The notes under the pieces were generated by a model that made no database searches, was not told the origin of the DNA, and was given only the letters and a program-made list of their open reading frames with translations. Position numbers and translations under genes: made by a program. From Pipra filicauda (taxonomy: Eukaryota; Chordata; Aves; Passeriformes; Pipridae), in the NCBI RefSeq assembly GCF_003945595.2, contig NW_024104421.1, positions 6,448,001 through 6,512,000 on the forward strand: 64,000 bases of DNA. Reading direction: 5' to 3'. Position 1 is the first letter of the stretch; every line of letters begins with the position of its first letter. Below are positions 1-11,640 of this stretch, piece by piece.

Positions 1-2460
1 TTGTCATTCATGGCTGCTTAGAGCTAACATCCTTTTATCCAGTAACAGTGGGAACAAGTCTTACATTTTACCCTGAAACTATTTAGGAAGTAGTTTGGTC
101 TTTTGATTAGGGAAGGAAAATAGTTCACAAGATAACTGAAGTTCGTGGGTGGTATGGAAACCTACATAGTTTTACAGAAAGCCTTCTACTGAGGAAAATA
201 GCTTTGTGGTATGTTGGGAAATTATCAGACAGCTGGTAAATAACACTTCAATGTGACATGTTATTCTGCTTTTATTAAAGCAAAAAGTCTAGAAAATCAC
301 TTAAAGCCTGGGATAGCAAAAAACCTTACAAAAGCAAAGACAACCAAAATACCTTTGAAGAGTTTCTGTTCCAGGATATTACTATGAGAATGCTTATTGT
401 CTATTACCTGCTTTCTGACAAGATGCAAAATATTTCATGATATTGCTTAACTAACTATGTGCAGTACAGTTCTTCTAAGAATTAACATGAAAGTATCAGG
501 AGAAATGAACATCTGCTCTGGTTTTTATGTTGGTACACACTGAGCTGAGTTGCATTCAAAATTTCTCCCTGATATTGTTTACTTTACCAGGCTGTTCTAC
601 CCAGTTATCTCTGATATGCTCAACCTGTTCCAAAAATACCATATTCCTTGGGAGCTTCAGTAGTCAGAGAGTAAATCAGATTTCCATCCATTTAACTGGG
701 AAAAATTCATTCTTCTAAAACAATCTTTGAACTAGTAGAAAGAACAATCATCATTTTCTGAAAGCAAAAGGTAATAAACCAGTCTTCCAGGGTTTTGTTC
801 TGTTGTTGGTGTTTTTTTTATTTTTGTCCTGCAACACATCACAGATTTTTAATATAATTTTGTTTTCTTCATTTTAATGAATTTATCCTTTAACTACAAG
901 GTTTCTCTGCCTGCCTGTCTTTTCCCTTTAGCTTTTAGACAAAATTATTACAAACTAGGAAAACCAAAAGGAAAACAGACCAAACCAAAGTTGAATTTCC
1001 AATTAAGTCTCCAAACAAGACCATCTCTAAATGAGAAGATCCTGCTGGAGATATTTCTATTTTGAAAGACCAACTTTCCCTTTAGATAAGTGTCTGGTTT
1101 TTTGTTTAGTCTTGTCAGCATCATTAAAAGAAAAGAGATAATCATACTCTATATATCCACTTTTCATTTAATGCATTGTATAGTAAGAAGCATTTGAGTT
1201 TTACTGAGTAGTGCTGCTGCCCCTTGGATTGTTCTCTCTGCTTCAGTAGGTGTTTCTACTCTTTTCAATCTGTCATGAATGACGGGTAGCAGACTTATAG
1301 AATTTAGGAGCTTTCAGACACTGGCAAAGCAGTATGTCTCCCTGAAAATTAACCTAATTTCCTGAGCTTGGCATTACAGCAGAAACACAAGGCTGGGTCA
1401 CAAGAGAGTGAGACGTGCTCTCTTACATTTCTCTCACTCTCACCAATTTGTTTCTGGCATCATGAGTTTTCCCCAGATACTTAAACAAGCAAATAAACAA
1501 ACACCAAAAGTAGCATAAGAAACAGAACTCCACAGCCTTGTCAGAGCCGCTCCCTTTTCAGGCAGGTTGTGCTCAATTCTTAATAGACCAGAACCCTTCT
1601 GAAAATCCTGGTTGTTCTGATACCATAGAATACAACAGAATTTTTTCCTGTGGAAGATTGTCCTCTCTTTGTGAGAATTATGCCCTACCCAAAACACAGT
1701 TATGAAACACATTATTTCTATAACAGCACTATTAAACTTCTGCCAGGCTAAATTTTTTAATAGTTTAATAGATAGAGTGCAATTTGTTAAAATACTGTAT
1801 GAGTATTTTGAATTGAAGTTCAGTCTTTCAGTGGAGAAAATGGCTTGTGATTTGCTTGAGATTTTCCAATACTTAGGTGGCTCATTCTCAAGCATTAAGC
1901 AAAGGACTAGCACGCAGAGGAGTAAGCTGCAAAGGAGTTAAAAATCTGAATGTGAAAGATAATCTCTCTTGAAAATGCCAGGGACATCAAGGTGTTCCTT
2001 GTTCCATTTGATCAAGATTAAATATCCCATGTTTCTCACAGCAGAGGCTAAACTCATCAAAGAGGCAAGGTTTTGTAGCCAATCCTCAGCAGGATATTTG
2101 TTTTCCATATATAAAGGTACAGCTGGTAGGAGTCTGTTTCAAAGAGTTTTCTGATTTAAAATCTGGAAGGGAATGACCACCCATGGACTGGGGTAGGATT
2201 GCGTCTTAGGTGAAAAAAGGTAGTCTCCTATTTTTTAGCAAATTCCTCTGAAGCCTCTGATTTTCCTGTGGATAACTATAAGGATGATTATATTTTAGAA
2301 TACTGTCCTATGTAAAACTCTTCAGGACTCAAATTCTCTTCTATCTTTTTATGGATACATCTGATGATGTTTCCCAATGATGATGTCTTTAATTACCCAT
2401 CCTAGAGTGGATGAAATTATTTCAGACTTGTGTTTTCTCTTGGTTTCTGCCACAGTGTTA
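1..2460. other. Unique AT-rich non-coding sequence, no gene seen
   Basis: No repeat, RNA gene or exon could be recognised here. The longest open frame in the window (minus strand, 1440-1913, 157 codons) lies in this stretch. Its translation shows no domain, signal peptide or compositional bias that suggests a protein, and its opposite strand is also partly open, as expected by chance in AT-rich DNA. The stretch ends where the CR1 copy starts. It is probably intergenic or intronic. Confidence 0.6.
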
Positions 2461-2995
2461 TCATAGAATCATAGAATCACAGAATATCCTGAGTTAGAGG
2501 AGACCCACAAGGGTCATCGAAGTCCTACTCCTGGCCCTGCACAGGGCAGCCCCAAGAACTACACTACATGCCTGAGAGCACTGTCCGAGCATTTCTTGAA
2601 CTCTGTCAGACTTGGTGCTGTGACCGCTTCCTTGGGTGAAGAACCTTTTCCTAATATCCAACCCAAACCTCCCCTGGCACAACTTCAGGCCATTCCCTTG
2701 GGTCGCCACAGAGAAGAGATCAGTGACTGCCCCCCCGCTTCCCCTCACAAGGAAGTTGTAACTGAAATGAGGTCTTCCCTCAATCTCCTCTTCTCCAGCT
2801 GAACACACCAAGTGCCCTCAGCTGCTTCTCACATGTCTTCCCCTCAAGGCCCTTCACCATCTTCATAGCCATCCTTTGGATGCTCTCTAACAGCTTTATA
2901 TCCTTCTTATATTGTGGCACCCAAAACTGCACACGGCACTTGGGGTGAGGCTGCACCATGTGGAGCAGAGCAGTACAATCACCTCCTACACTTAT
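2461..2995 (-). mobile_element. CR1 LINE, 5'-truncated 3' end, about 535 bp
   Basis: The left edge is the reverse complement of a CR1 3' tail: three octamers (TCATAGAA, TCATAGAA, TCACAGAA) at 2461-2484, so the element reads leftward. Read on the minus strand it has the usual order of a CR1 3' region: text resembling 'GAAGAGGAG...GACCTCATT', then 'AATGGCCTGAAGTTGTGCC', 'GGTTTGGGTTGGATATTAGG', then the A/G-rich end before the tail. The right end, near 2995, is a 5' truncation with no reverse transcriptase domain left. Against the copy at 37401 it is collinear for about 220 bp but lacks roughly 27 bp around 2630. The open frames across it, such as minus 2494-2811, are CR1 3' remnants, not host genes. 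CR1 copies move by target-primed reverse transcription and usually leave no clear target duplication; none is seen. Confidence 0.93.
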
Positions 2996-5900
2996 CAGAT
3001 AGCTACTTGATTTTATAAGACAATTAAATCAATTATAGTAAACCATTCATCATTTCAGTATTGGTTATAACTCCTCGATGGAAGAGGGCATGTGGCAATA
3101 TTCAGGGCAGGCAGTTTGCATGGTCAGTTGCTAAGATATTGGATAATGTCAAAATCATGTTTGAAATGATGGATTGTGCTGCCCCTTAAAAAGATTATAG
3201 CTGCATGTTGGTCTTTATTTGTCTTCAGAAAAATTCTGGCCCTTAGAAGAATCATTTTATTTTTGACATACTGCAAAAGCTATATGACTCAGCAGAGTGA
3301 AATGCCCTCCGGATACAATATCCATCAGCAACTATTCATTAGTTCAATAGTACACAATACACATTTCACATCAAATTAATTCTACCCATTAAGTAGAAAT
3401 CTCAAGTCAAAAACTGTTGGCATGGGAGAAATCTTTTTTCTGTGGGGGTCAAAGTAGAGCTTCCTTCTTTTCTGGTTGTCAGAAAATTTCATCTTACACC
3501 TTTGTGGATAGGTAGTGTTAGACAATATCTTACTCCAAAATAAAATGAACTAACACAGACACACTTCCTGCAGAGCTCTTAAGAAATACGAGATTTTTTA
3601 AAATTTTATCACAAGGCTGTATCTTTATAAAATAAGTATCTGTCTTGATCAAGTTCTCCACAGAAATTAGTTAAAATTTTAAGTCATATTCACTCAGACA
3701 AAATTTCACCCTTGTATAAATTTTAAATAAAAATAATCAATTTCTCTGACATTCCCCTTGGACTAGTAACTTTACATAGGCAGAAAAAGCCTTGACTTGA
3801 CTTTCATCTTACAGGCATAACTTCCACCCAGGAATTTTTACTTCTATGATGATTATAAAAATTACTATCCAGAGCTTTCATCTTGTCTCTGTTGCATTCC
3901 CACATGTTACTAGCAATAATTACAGGAAAGTCTTCAGTAGCATTTTAGGGAAGTCCATGAGGTTGATTTACTGACAGTTTGAGCATCTCCTTGCTTTCAT
4001 AGCCTTCAACTGGAGCTGTTAGAACTCAATGCTTCCAAAAATGATGCTAGATTCTCCATAACCAAATGTGACTGGAAATGTTTGTATTTTCATGTTACCT
4101 ACCACCTTAAGGGAGTAATAAAACATATTACCAACTGATTCAAATGAAAACTCTCCACTGCATCATATTCAGTACACTTCTGGGTTGAAATATGCCAGCT
4201 GGTCCAGAGTATTTAGCAGAATTACACGTTATCAAAGGGTAGGAAATAGAGTATAGTATCCCATTGCAATGCCAGATAGAATTTTACATATTGGAATTTA
4301 ATTACCAAAGTTGTATTAGGGTAGCAATTCTCTATCTGCTTTAATCCAGCTCATTATCATTTGAGAGAAGAGCACAATTGCTGGTAATTTACTGCTGGTG
4401 ATACAAGTAGTCTCTAGAGGTAGTTTTATCCAGCCTTTATAATGTTAAAAGAGAAAGGCCCCAAACCAGAACCATTTAAAGGAAAAAGTAAGGAATAAAA
4501 GAAAATCTACTTTAAGGAATGCCTTTCACATAACTTCAAATCAATCACTGAAGGACTTTGCAATAACCTACAGCTGAGATTTAATATTTTACAGAGGATA
4601 ATATTTTGTAGCATTATAGTGGTGCATCCAAACTCTCTACTCCAAACCAAAAACTTCTAACAGAACTCATGGCTTTTGGATGGAATAAACTCCCTTAAAA
4701 CTTCTCTTTGTCTTCTGAGGGCAGAGGAAGTAACATAGGTTATCTTTTGAGATCTGCAAAAGGGTTTTGTCTCCTTCTCCACAGAATCAAATTCTGCTTG
4801 ATAATGATGGACAGTGACCAGTCAATGAGCAAGTACTATGTATAATCAGGTATGTTAAAGCAATCTTGGAGCAGATCATTAGTCAAGAGGTTTGACAGCA
4901 GCAGAAACAAAACTTAAACATTTTCTGTGCCAAGAAAGAACATTTCAAACTTTTTATTGTCATATTTATCTGTTGTTGACAGTCAGGAAGCTCTTAAGAA
5001 ACTTTCTCCGGTGGTGCATTGGAATTTGCAGTTATAGTGATAATATCATAAGGGAGTTTAACTGAATGCAACATCAATTATCTTTCCACGGTACATTGCT
5101 ATCATTGCTGTCAGTCATTACTGCAGCATATTTGAAGTATAGGTTTGCAGTCCTACAATAGCAGTGAAGGAGACAGGAGAGGTGAGAATGAAAAGAGCAT
5201 TGGAAGGTAGGACTACAAATTTCACATCTTTCGCCTTCCCTAGCACCTTTTGACAGCTCCCTATCCTTAGTTTTTAAAGATCTTCTCATGCCAATTGCTT
5301 TAGTAAAACTTTATTCAGATTCATGTTTGATGGAAATGGAACAGGGAACAATAAATCTACAGTGCCATTACACAGTAAAATGATCAAAGGGTTGTTGATA
5401 CATAGTAGAAAACTTGCAGAAACACACAGTCTTGTAATTTAGTTATCTATCAGATACTGTGTCATTTATTTTTTTCTTACAGTTAGATCCCGAGAGATTA
5501 TTTCATTCTGAGAAGAGCTAGTCTTCCTATCAACCTGCACATTTCTGTGGGTTTACTCAGAAGCAGTTCACATATTCCAACCAGGCTGTTGGAAGAATAA
5601 TGTCTTACTAAGTAGGAATTCCATGTATTTCCATACAGGAACTCAGGAAGTAATGTACTATTCGCCATAAACTGAGTATATGTCATCAGTAAAATTTGAA
5701 TTAGTGTGCACGTTTGCTTGAAAGGACTACTGGAAAATGCCTGAAAGCAAAGAATAAGAGTTTATTTGTTCCTTCTGCTTATGTTCATTGTTTGCCCCTG
5801 CCGTGACATCATAAGCATCTCTGCTGCAACTAAAGTTAATGGCATAAACAGCCTTGCAATTTCACATAAAGAGTAAGTGGCAAGAACAGATGCACAACCC

Positions 5901-7729
5901 TAAAAGCCCTCAGCTCTAGCACATGTGTTTTTTCTCTAGGCACATAATCGTTCCAATCCATTGCAGAAGAAAACCAACGCCAAGCACATCCATTGTAGAA
6001 AACAGAAATTTCTTTAACTCAAATAATTTAAAGACAACTATGTGAGATCTTTATAGGGATAAAATGCAAGATGCAGCACTAATTTCTTTGCCTGAAGTAG
6101 TACTTCTTGGATACAGTGTCATTTTCAAAACTGACATGTCTTCTATGCTTTTAGAAACATATATATATCAATGCTAAATGTTAGATCCTACTTTCTTATA
6201 ATTATGATTTCCTTTTCTATAGTTCTAGAAAAAGAGATTAGAGAGTAACTTTCGTTGTGCTGTTGAACAGGAGCCTAAAGGAGTGCAAGGTCTCTTCTTA
6301 GCTTTTCTTGAGTTATTTAGGCTTTTTTAGGATAAAGTGGCTGTGTGTGCTTCTTCCCTGTGATAGGGTGGTGGGGCACATGTGAGTGTTGTCTCTATAT
6401 CTTCTCTACTCACCAGGAAATGTTGTGTATTGTCATTGTATATCAGCGGTGTAAAATTACACCCTTTCCCCCCTAAAAATAATAAAAAAGATGATATTGG
6501 TGACAGAAAAATGAATGGCAAACCTACCTGCCAACTTACAAGTTTAAAAGTTTTCTAGTGCCCACTTTTCTATGTGTAGCACACTTATTTGTGTATAACT
6601 GCACAATTTATCCTAAGTTTACCTCTCAAGTTTTCCATCTCTATCCATGTATCCATAACCTGAGAAGATATCAACAAGGTCTCTAGCAAGCGTCCTTTGA
6701 AGGGATTTTTTTCTCCTTTTTTTTTTTTTTGCATTATCTTTCACTCATTAAAAATAATTAATTAAATAAATAGAAATAATAAAAAATACAAGCACAACAT
6801 AAAAAGATTGCCTTTCCACAGACACTGAACAATTAAAAAACCTAGGCTTCAAATCAGTAGGGGAGATGAGTTCCAAAATAGATGCCCATTTGTTCAAAAT
6901 GTCCTGCTATCACTCCCCCAGTGAAGTAAGCTAAAGATTCTTGCTAAAAGTATATCACCACACAGTTTAATCACCACATTGGTCAGCTGTTTGCATAAAA
7001 TAGTAATGTGGTATTTAGTCTTTCTGTGGACCTCAGCATACCTATCTGTAAAATGCATAGTGTGTTGTAAAATTCATATAATACCTTGCAGGGCTTTTGT
7101 AAAGCTAGGCTAATTAATGTCAAGGAGCCAGCTGAAATTTGCTCTTTAAGCAAAATTAATTTATCTAAACCTTCAAAGAAAGAAGATTTCTTAATACTTT
7201 TTCCTAAAGCTCCTATAGCCCTCATGCTGACCATTTATTATTTATACATCAAAACCAAACCGTAGGAGAATAATGGGCAGGCCAGAAAGCTTGAGAATAA
7301 TAGCCATAGTTTGTAAGAAAGGTCTCATTAGGGACACCAAAGTGAATTACAGAGTCAGTGGAACTAAAGAAAAGTTTATGACATTGTGCTTGCATATTTG
7401 GCAGTGGTAGAAAATTGTATAAGATCACCACGATGCTGCTTTAGTATCTACTGTGCCTTGGACATAAGCATGTGATTTGAGGCTGGAGTGACAATCCAGA
7501 TTCTGACGGTCTTTGAGAAACACTGAGGAGCCTCCTTCTTTTATAAATCTTTCTTGGCCAACCAGAATACCTTTCTCACATGATTTATCACTCTCTTCAC
7601 CATCTCTGCAAAACAGAGCAGCTTCCCAACAAACTTATTCAGAGATGGTTAGGACACGAAAAAATCACAGATTTTGTAATTTCTAGTGGGGTCTCCACCT
7701 TGATACTTGAATTGATACAGAAGGTACTG
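2996..7729. other. Unique AT-rich non-coding sequence, no gene seen
   Basis: No transposon, exon or RNA gene is recognisable. The stretch contains only short homopolymers, such as a T run near 6716-6731 followed by an A/T-rich patch to about 6800. All open frames are under about 85 codons and look like chance. Confidence 0.55.
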
Positions 7730-8260
7730 AGTATGGAAGGCGTAGAGTGACTGCCTTTGTTAAATGCTGACAGGAAAGGTATGTGTGACCTCTTGTCCAT
7801 GTGTATTAAACTGTGTAATGGTGGAAAAGGGACAATAAAAGAAACAAGAGAACTTGCCTGTCGTAAAAGAAATGGTAAAGAATTCAGCAATTCACTGCTC
7901 GACGCACTGAGGATGAAGAGGAACATTGGAAGCAGTGCTGTCTTCATAAGTTCATGGTTCGACACCATGGATCTCCAGGTGGGTCAAGATTATAGAGATA
8001 CACCAACCTGGAGGACTCCATGCTGTTGAGCTGTTCATAAGCAGCGGAAGTCAATAAACTTCTCAGCTACCAGGTTATTTTCCCTGTCTGCCTCTGGAGC
8101 TCTTCTGACCGCATTGTTTGCACTCACTTTGGAGGAAATTACCCATGGAGAACACCCAAAACCTTCCACAACTGACGAGACGGAGCAAACATCTCTCTGT
8201 CGGGGACTAAAGCACAGTCAATACTGATACACAGCTAAGGAGATTTCCAGGTTGTTGCCA
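7730..8260 (+). mobile_element. Possible LTR fragment or LTR-like block (tentative)
   Basis: This roughly 530-bp block has many more CpG dinucleotides than its surroundings (for example at 7741, 7862, 7901, 7904, 7957, 8045, 8110, 8177, 8203), which suggests recently arrived DNA. It also has a TATA-like stretch at about 7991-7996 (TATAGA) and a polyadenylation signal, AATAAA, near 8053. That spacing of about 60 bp resembles the promoter, R and U5 order of a betaretrovirus-like LTR. A T/C-rich U5-like stretch follows. I could not find matching TG...CA ends or a target-site duplication, so the limits are arbitrary and the call is an inference. Alternatives are a processed transcript fragment, or unique DNA with chance signals. 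Confidence 0.25.
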
Positions 8261-8268
8261 CGTGGGTG

Positions 8269-8284
8269 CATGTGCATGCACATG
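8269..8284. repeat. Perfect 16-bp palindrome
   Basis: The sequence CATGTGCATGCACATG equals its own reverse complement. It lies in a short alternating purine-pyrimidine stretch (8268-8286) that could adopt Z-DNA or a cruciform, and could hold overlapping E-box-like CANNTG sites. No function can be assigned. Confidence 0.8.
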
Positions 8285-9361
8285 TCTGCAGTGGACTTTC
8301 TTACATCTTTCTGTGAATGCCGCAAGTTTCCATTCTTTGTCAGAGGGAGAGGTGAATGGGCAGATGATTTTCTCTGTGAAACTATTAAAATAGTAAGTGG
8401 ATAGCTATCTGAAGCAAGCAGGCATGTTCTGAAAGGGTATGCCTACACTGTCAAAAATTTATGGGTATGAGCCCATTCTCACACACATGTGGAAGAATGC
8501 CTTCCATCCACATTGAATACCTACAGTGGTGTTAACAGTTCTGAATTCGGGTTATTTATGATTTTGTTGAAAGAGCAGAGCCGGAGCCCATTCCCAGCCT
8601 CTGCATGAACCCAAACTCATGTCTAAGTGTTACAGACAGAGCAGACTGTGGCAAGGCAGAGTGTATTGCTCTCCCACTGCATCAGCAGATATGTGAGGTA
8701 CAGCTTTTTCCCTGTATAGTGTGGACATTTGAGGTATACGTACCAGTGTGGATGGAAAGCTTTGAGGTCATGGGAAATGGCATCCTTACCTCCACTTTTG
8801 AGCCCTCTTTACACCTGGAAGTGTAGACATACCTATAGAGGATCATGTCTTCTGCATAATAGTAAGTATTTATTTGCATTGCTGTAATTCAATATTGAAT
8901 TCTCTGTTGTTCACTTGGGTAAAGGCAAGTCTTGTCATTCTGGAAGAGGGGAATTACCTTGGAGCAGAAGAAGCTGCTCAGGTTGAAGACCTTGTGGCTA
9001 TTGGGTCACTCCTTAGAGCACCTGAGAGCTTTAAGGCTCTTCAAGGAGACTGACAATGAATCATTGCAAATCAGGAATTTTTTCTCTTAGAAATTGTCAG
9101 TGGTAAATCTCAGGCCATTGCTTACTGGACTTAGCTACATTTTCTATTTACTGTACAGGATTTCTATTTGAGGGTTGAATAGGAGGTTGGAAGAGAATAG
9201 ACATGAGCGAGAACTCTATAAAGCAGGATGCATCCTTATGCATGCTGCACTGAACTGTGATTTAAATATATCTGGCCTGCCACTGATGAGCAATCTAAAA
9301 GTGACAGAATTTTCAGAGAGCTCTTTTGCTTTCCATAAGGCTTTTCTCTTTTCTTTTTTGG
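8285..9361. other. Unique non-coding sequence, no gene seen
   Basis: No recognisable repeat or gene. The region includes an ordinary mixture of short chance open frames on both strands around 8600-8880, which overlap each other. Confidence 0.55.
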
Positions 9362-9389
9362 AAAAAAAAAAAAAAAAAAAAAAAAAAAA
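9362..9389 (+). repeat. A28 homopolymer
   Basis: A run of 28 A residues follows the sequence CTTTTCTTTTTTGG and is followed by GAAAAGAGGC. It could be the tail of an old retrotransposed sequence, but no recognisable RNA-derived body precedes it and no flanking duplication was found. A mononucleotide microsatellite is the simplest reading. Open frames crossing it are artefacts with poly-Lys or poly-Phe. Confidence 0.9.
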
Positions 9390-11424
9390 GAAAAGAGGCA
9401 AAGACAGTGAAAGAATTATTTGGGGGATAAAATGAATTTCGGAGACAAACAATGCACCTGTATTATGCAGCATTGATTGTGATGTCTCTGTGAGTCACAT
9501 GGAATTACAAGCTCCCTTGCTCTCTGCTTTGCCAGGGCTGCTTCATGTGTTATGAATTTATATGGGACCCATAGCTGAGTGCTATTTGTTTTATTCTTTT
9601 ACCTGAGCCCTTAAATCTCTTGGTAACAATTGGGAGATAGGGAAAAAGGGGGAACTGATAACCAGAGAGAGTGGACTCAGTGTATTACATTCAAGTACTC
9701 TATTAGCATACTGCTGAGCTGAAACAGAGGTAATAACCCTCTCCAAAACAATCTGCACTAGTGCCACTTGCCAGCAGCAGACAGAGAGCAAGAAAGCACA
9801 TGGGATGTCATTTTTTTTTATTTTTTTTTTTTGCTGGTTATCTAATGTCATAGAAGAAACTTATTGGATTCCAAAGTGACCAGGATTCATTGAATCTTTG
9901 TTAGTAAGCAAAAATAGATTTCATTAGGAACAAACGAATGCTCCCTCTTGTTCAAATGGGCTTTGAGGTGTAGTGTGTTAAATTTTGGCTGTGTGAGTAG
10001 ATTGTCCTCAAGCAGATCACTGCTGTTTTTGAAAACAATGGTCATGCAGTAATGTATCTTTCATTGTCCTCAAACTACTCCCAGAGCAGGGTGGGACTTT
10101 GTTGAGGCTGAGGGGTCCGAACTGTCAATACTCGTCTGCCTGGACATGCCCGGAGAGAGTAGGGTGTAATCATTGTCCCTGTTTTTACCTTGTCTTCTCA
10201 AAAAGAAAATGTATTCCTACTCCCTCAGGTTCCTTTAAGAAACTGTGTGCTAACTTTTAAGGGTTTAAGGCTTTTCTGCCTGTATTTATGGCTTTTATTT
10301 TTAGACTGTGATTGGTACTGAATTACAATACACTATGACAGCTGCTTATTCACATATTATAGCTGTAGCTTTGACTTCAGTTGCTCTCTGTCTCATTGCA
10401 AGTCTTCTAAAAACGCAAACATGCTTAAAAAGTAGATTACATTTTCAACCAGAGTGAAAAAAAAATACTGTTTACATTGTTTATGAAATTTCGTGGCATA
10501 TGGATATTTGTTAGCAGTCTTAAGTAGTTCCAGCTGGTGTGTTTAGTTTGCGAAGTGTAAAGCGCACTGAAAACTGGCTAATCAAGTTGCCCTTTTCAAC
10601 CTGCTGATTTCATAAGAGTTACAAATCTAGCGTTTCCATTCTGGTGTGGCTGGCTAAACAATGTAGCAACTGTTTCAAAGCGGGTACAACAGGCTGCAAA
10701 ACTGATCGTCAGCCTAATCCAGTTTAATATGGCAAGGAGGGTGCTTTTATATCTATTCAGCATAGTACACCTTAATGTGAGGTAGAATTTGAGTTTTCCC
10801 TTCCCCCCTTCCATCATTCACACATAGAAAGAAAAAGGAGCTAAGACAAGTGAAGGAATTCTCATCTTCTAGCATGTAAGCTAATAGAGTACAGGTTTTA
10901 AGTTATACCACCATCAGTACAGTGAGGGTTGCTGTCTTTCCTCACTAGTAGCACAAGGCACTTCATATACAGGACACTAGACAGAAACACAGAAACCTTC
11001 ACACATTGCTAAAGTTTCATCAGGCATTAGATGGCTCCTTTGTGATTCCTTCTTACAAACATCAGATACAGATTCAGCCTCACCTTAACCCCGTGAATCT
11101 CCCCAAATCAGACTTACTGAAGATCATTCCTCACCAAGAATCTATTAAAATAAAACATTTTGGTTGTTTCAATTCCTTCCAGATTTTGGAATGTTTTGAT
11201 AGAGCAAAATGAGGACTGGGAACTTTTTTTTCTTTTAAAATATTAGTTGGTATCATAACCTGATTCACAGAATTGGACTTTTAAGTGAAAAAAAATGAAA
11301 AGAATGAACATATGACTCATGTTAAAATTACAGATTCTGGCAGTACTAGATTTTGCAAGTGATTTATAGAGGCTTTTAGTTTTTAAGGCTTTTTTGCCTA
11401 GTGGATTATTATTATCATTTTCAG
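9390..11424. other. Unique non-coding sequence, no gene seen
   Basis: No recognisable repeat or gene. It contains a T-rich run at about 9811-9832. The parts near 10260-10400 and 10560-10760 have balanced composition without simple repeats and could be conserved non-coding DNA, but that cannot be judged without an alignment. Confidence 0.5.
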
Positions 11425-11640
11425 GAAAACAAAACCAAACCAACCAAAAAAAAAAAAAAAAAAGAAAAGAAAAAAAGAAAAACAACAACAATGAAATAAG
11501 TAAAAATAAAAAAACAAAACAAAACAAACAAAAACAAAAACAAGCAAACAAAAAAAACAAAAAAGAACAAAAAACAAACAAACAAACAAACAAACAAAAA
11601 ACAAAAAAAACCACCAAAAACAAACAAAAAAAATAAATCA
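11425..11640 (+). repeat. A-rich (CAAA)n low-complexity tract, 216 bp
   Basis: Almost pure A and C on the plus strand with CAAA, CAAAA and CAAAC units, including a clean run of CAAA units around 11577-11597. It starts after TCAGG and ends before AATTTTTTTTG. The three overlapping minus-strand frames here are Phe/Leu/Cys-rich translations of this simple sequence and do not represent a membrane protein. It may have grown from the poly-A tail of a retrocopy, but no body was recognised upstream. Confidence 0.92.

Noticed and set aside
1440..1913. 157-codon minus-strand frame, the longest in the window
   Set aside because: No domain or motif is visible, an opposite-strand frame overlaps it, and this length is expected by chance in 64 kb of six-frame translation.
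2494..2811. 105-codon minus-strand frame
   Set aside because: It lies wholly inside the CR1 3' region and is a transposon remnant.
7955..7966. GGTTCGACACC, a match to a polymerase III B box
   Set aside because: No matching A box at the proper distance and no cloverleaf or T terminator; likely chance.
9362..9389. A28 run as the tail of a processed pseudogene
   Set aside because: No recognisable mRNA body upstream and no flanking direct repeats were found.
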